Notes under the pieces: model-generated
What the model was told of the DNA's origin: nothing
Databases searched by the model: none
What the model saw: the letters and a program-made list of their open reading frames with translations, nothing else
Shown here: one piece after another, positions 6,956 through 8,181 of the stretch
How positions within the stretch are numbered: position 1 is the stretch's first letter
How the letters are laid out: every line of letters starts with the position of its first letter
Translations under genes and position numbers: made by a program
Assembly (NCBI GenBank): GCA_024695185.1
Contig: JAILIR010000123.1
Coordinates: 1 to 8,181 of the forward strand
Source of the DNA: a bacterium
GTDB lineage: Bacteria > Bacillota_I > Bacilli_A > Acholeplasmatales > JAEDCM01
Reading direction: 5' to 3'
Length of the DNA stretch: 8,181 bases

Positions 6956-8002
6956 ATGAATTTAGTATTTAAAAGAAAACTGCCAATTCCACAAGAAATT
7001 AAGGAAATGTATCCTATTAGTGAAGAAGGTAGATTAGCAAAAGAAAAAAATGATGAAGAAATAAGAGCTGTATTTGAAGGTAAAAGTGATAAGTTTATTC
7101 TAATCATTGGACCATGCTCAGCTGATAGAGAAGATGCAGTAATGGATTATCTTCATAGACTAAGAAAAGTATATGATAAGGTTAAAGATGTATTTGTTAT
7201 AATCCCTAGAATCTATACAAATAAGCCTAGAACAAATGGTTCAGGATATAAAGGTATGCTACATCAACCATCACTTAATGATGAAGAAAATATGTTAAAG
7301 GGCTTAATTGCAATTCGTAAATTACATATGAGAGCACTAAACGAAACAGGATTCTCATGTGCTGATGAAATGTTATACCCAGAAAACCATAGATATTTAT
7401 CAGATTTATTAAGCTATGTAGCAGTAGGTGCAAGAAGCTCAGAAGACCAACAACACAGAATGACAGCAAGTGGTCTTAATGTCCCTGCAGGTATGAAGAA
7501 CCCTACAAGTGGTGATTTAAATGTTATGATGAATTCTATTAAGGCAGGTCAAATGAGCCATGAATTTATTTATCGTGGATGGGAAGTTGAAAGTAAGGGA
7601 AATCCTCTATGCCACGCCATTTTAAGAGGTAGCGTTAATAAGAAAGGTGTTAGTATTCCTAACTATCACTATGAAGATTTAATTTATTGTTATGATAAAT
7701 ATATGGAAGCAAATCTTAAAAATCCAGCCGTTATTATTGACTGTAACCATGCAAACTCTAATAAGCAATACTTAGAACAAATTCGTATTGCTAAAGAAGT
7801 AATGCATTCAATTAAGCATAATGAAAAAATAAGAAGTATTGTTAAGGGATTAATGATTGAATCATACATCGAAGATGGTAAGCAAAAAGAAGATGGAACA
7901 GTATATGGTCTATCTGTAACTGATCCATGCTTAGGTTGGGAAAAGACAGAAAAGTTAATCCTAGAACTTGCTGATATTAGAAGAGATTTATTAAAGAAAT
8001 AA
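6956..8002 (+). CDS. aroF: 3-deoxy-7-phosphoheptulonate (DAHP) synthase, type I alpha
   Basis: This 348-residue protein condenses PEP with erythrose-4-phosphate, the first committed step of the pathway. Its collinear similarity to E. coli AroF/G/H marks it as the I-alpha type rather than the short or mutase-fused I-beta type common in Bacillus. IIGPCS carries metal ligand C54. RIYTNKPRT at 85-93 binds PEP. The other metal ligands fit H265 (CNHANS), E302 (MIESY) and D323 (VTDPC). The N-terminal extension of about 45 residues before the barrel is kept, which in this type supports oligomerisation and feedback inhibition by an aromatic amino acid. Which amino acid inhibits it cannot be read here, and the aroF symbol is by family only. 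It is the last recognised gene of the operon. Its final six codons and stop are mirrored on the minus strand at 8161-8178. Confidence 0.95.
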   Translation: MNLVFKRKLPIPQEIKEMYPISEEGRLAKEKNDEEIRAVFEGKSDKFILIIGPCSADREDAVMDYLHRLRKVYDKVKDVFVIIPRIYTNKPRTNGSGYKGMLHQPSLNDEENMLKGLIAIRKLHMRALNETGFSCADEMLYPENHRYLSDLLSYVAVGARSSEDQQHRMTASGLNVPAGMKNPTSGDLNVMMNSIKAGQMSHEFIYRGWEVESKGNPLCHAILRGSVNKKGVSIPNYHYEDLIYCYDKYMEANLKNPAVIIDCNHANSNKQYLEQIRIAKEVMHSIKHNEKIRSIVKGLMIESYIEDGKQKEDGTVYGLSVTDPCLGWEKTEKLILELADIRRDLLKK

Positions 8003-8003
8003 T

Positions 8004-8135
8004 ATGACACATTATATAATAGTAAAATTAAAAGATATTAATACTATAGATGAATATATTAATATAGTTAACCCAATCTATAATGAAATGGTTAATACTA
8101 TTAATATATTCATCTATAGTATTAATATCTTTTAA
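8004..8135 (+). CDS. Start of an unrecognised small ORF, probably interrupted by a fold-back junction
   Basis: A 43-codon frame opens with ATG one base after the DAHP synthase stop, beginning MTHYIIVKLKDINTIDEYIN. The tight spacing and the repetition of the same first 20 codons in the right arm of the inverted repeat, with one synonymous change, suggest a genuine downstream gene under coding constraint. No strong ribosome binding site is visible, so translation would depend on coupling. From about codon 32 (base 8099) the frame runs into the reverse complement of its own beginning, so the C-terminus ending at the TAA at 8133 is probably not authentic. The opening strand HYIIVKLKD loosely recalls small dimeric alpha-beta barrel (Dabb-like) proteins. 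This is too little to assign a function. Confidence 0.4.
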   Translation: MTHYIIVKLKDINTIDEYINIVNPIYNEMVNTINIFIYSINIF

Positions 8136-8159
8136 TTTTACGATTATATAATGTGTCAT
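8028..8159 (-). CDS. Mirror copy of the same small ORF on the opposite strand
   Basis: Reading the minus strand from the ATG at 8159-8157 gives the same first 20 residues as the plus-strand ORF at 8004. One codon differs synonymously (ATC for ATA at the sixth codon). The two frames then diverge across the 34-base centre (plus strand IVNPIYNEMV, minus strand SINHFIIDWV) and each ends inside the other. At most one of the central sequences is likely to be the real continuation of the gene. It is listed because it carries a coding signature, not because a 43-residue product is expected. Confidence 0.3.
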   Translation of the reverse strand: MTHYIIVKLKDINTIDEYINSINHFIIDWVNYINIFIYSINIF

Positions 8160-8160
8160 A

Positions 8161-8181
8161 TTATTTCTTTAATAAATCACG
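8161..8181 (-). other. 3' end of a second DAHP synthase copy, minus strand, cut by the window edge
   Basis: On the minus strand the last 21 bases read R-D-L-L-K-K-stop, identical in protein to the end of the DAHP synthase at 7982-8002. The arginine codon is CGT instead of AGA, a two-base synonymous change. This fragment sits in the same position relative to the mirrored small ORF (one base between stop and ATG). It therefore looks like the end of a second, slightly diverged gene copy extending beyond the window, in convergent orientation. Confidence 0.55.

Larger units (their letters stand above)
7985..8178. repeat. 80-bp inverted repeat with a 34-base centre
   Basis: Left arm 7985-8064 and right arm 8099-8178 are reverse complements at 79 of 80 positions, the exception being 8021 against 8142. 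Inside, three unpaired positions are followed by a further perfect 6-bp stem, TTAACC (8068-8073) with GGTTAA (8090-8095), around a 16-base loop. The left arm includes the last codons and stop of the DAHP synthase gene. There is no GC-rich stem with a U-tract as in an intrinsic terminator. The coding mirror points to a head-to-head duplicated locus or a contig-end fold-back. Confidence 0.93.

Noticed and set aside
6916..8010. Minus-strand frames opposite tyrA and the DAHP synthase
   Set aside because: They are shadows of the plus-strand genes with low-complexity Ser, Leu and Ile-rich translations and no recognisable motifs.
7994..8165. Intrinsic transcription terminator of the operon
   Set aside because: The inverted repeat is 80 bp, AT-rich and coding on both strands, with no GC-rich stem followed by a T run. 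It could fold in RNA, but the synonymous differences fit mirrored genes better.
7985..8178. Terminal inverted repeat of a transposon or a MITE
   Set aside because: The arms contain ordinary gene sequence (the DAHP synthase end and the next ORF), with no transposase and no target-site duplication visible. The 34-base centre is too small for an element.

Overview
The window is one tightly packed, plus-strand operon for aromatic amino acid biosynthesis. Eight genes lie end to end with gaps of 11 bases or less or short overlaps, and no internal terminator or promoter is visible. The DNA is very AT-rich. AGA and TTA codons dominate, and TAA, TAG and TGA are all used as stops (TGA ends aroA), so the code is standard. 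Strong AGGAGG-type ribosome binding sites precede most genes. Together this suggests a low-GC Firmicute (Bacillota), probably an uncultured clostridial or erysipelotrichial-type gut or anaerobic lineage. The genus cannot be named from this sequence.

Layout: pheA (chorismate mutase-prephenate dehydratase-ACT, 38-1123), aroB (1134-2132), aroC (2144-3226), an aroE-aroK fusion (3226-4455), aroQ (type II dehydroquinase, 4455-4886), aroA (EPSP synthase, 4889-6109), tyrA (6093-6944) and a type I-alpha DAHP synthase (6956-8002). A further small reading frame begins one base after the DAHP synthase stop. No stretch over 300 bases lacks a gene.

How the genes work together: DAHP synthase makes the first intermediate. 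AroB, AroQ and the AroE half convert it to shikimate. The AroK half phosphorylates shikimate, and AroA and AroC complete chorismate. PheA turns chorismate into prephenate and phenylpyruvate, and TyrA turns prephenate into 4-hydroxyphenylpyruvate. Every step from PEP plus erythrose-4-phosphate to the two keto acids is therefore encoded here. Only the final transaminase and the tryptophan branch are absent.

The unusual part is the last 200 bases. Positions 7985-8064 and 8099-8178 form an 80-bp inverted repeat with 79 matches. The right arm, read on the minus strand, re-encodes the last residues and stop of the DAHP synthase plus the first 20 codons of the next small ORF. The only differences in shared codons are synonymous (AGA/CGT and ATA/ATC). 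This looks like a second, slightly diverged copy of the same locus joined head-to-head. It is either a contig-end fold-back or strain chimera, or a real inverted duplication. An ordinary terminator is unlikely. I see no tRNA, rRNA, CRISPR, IS element or obvious new defence or mobile system.
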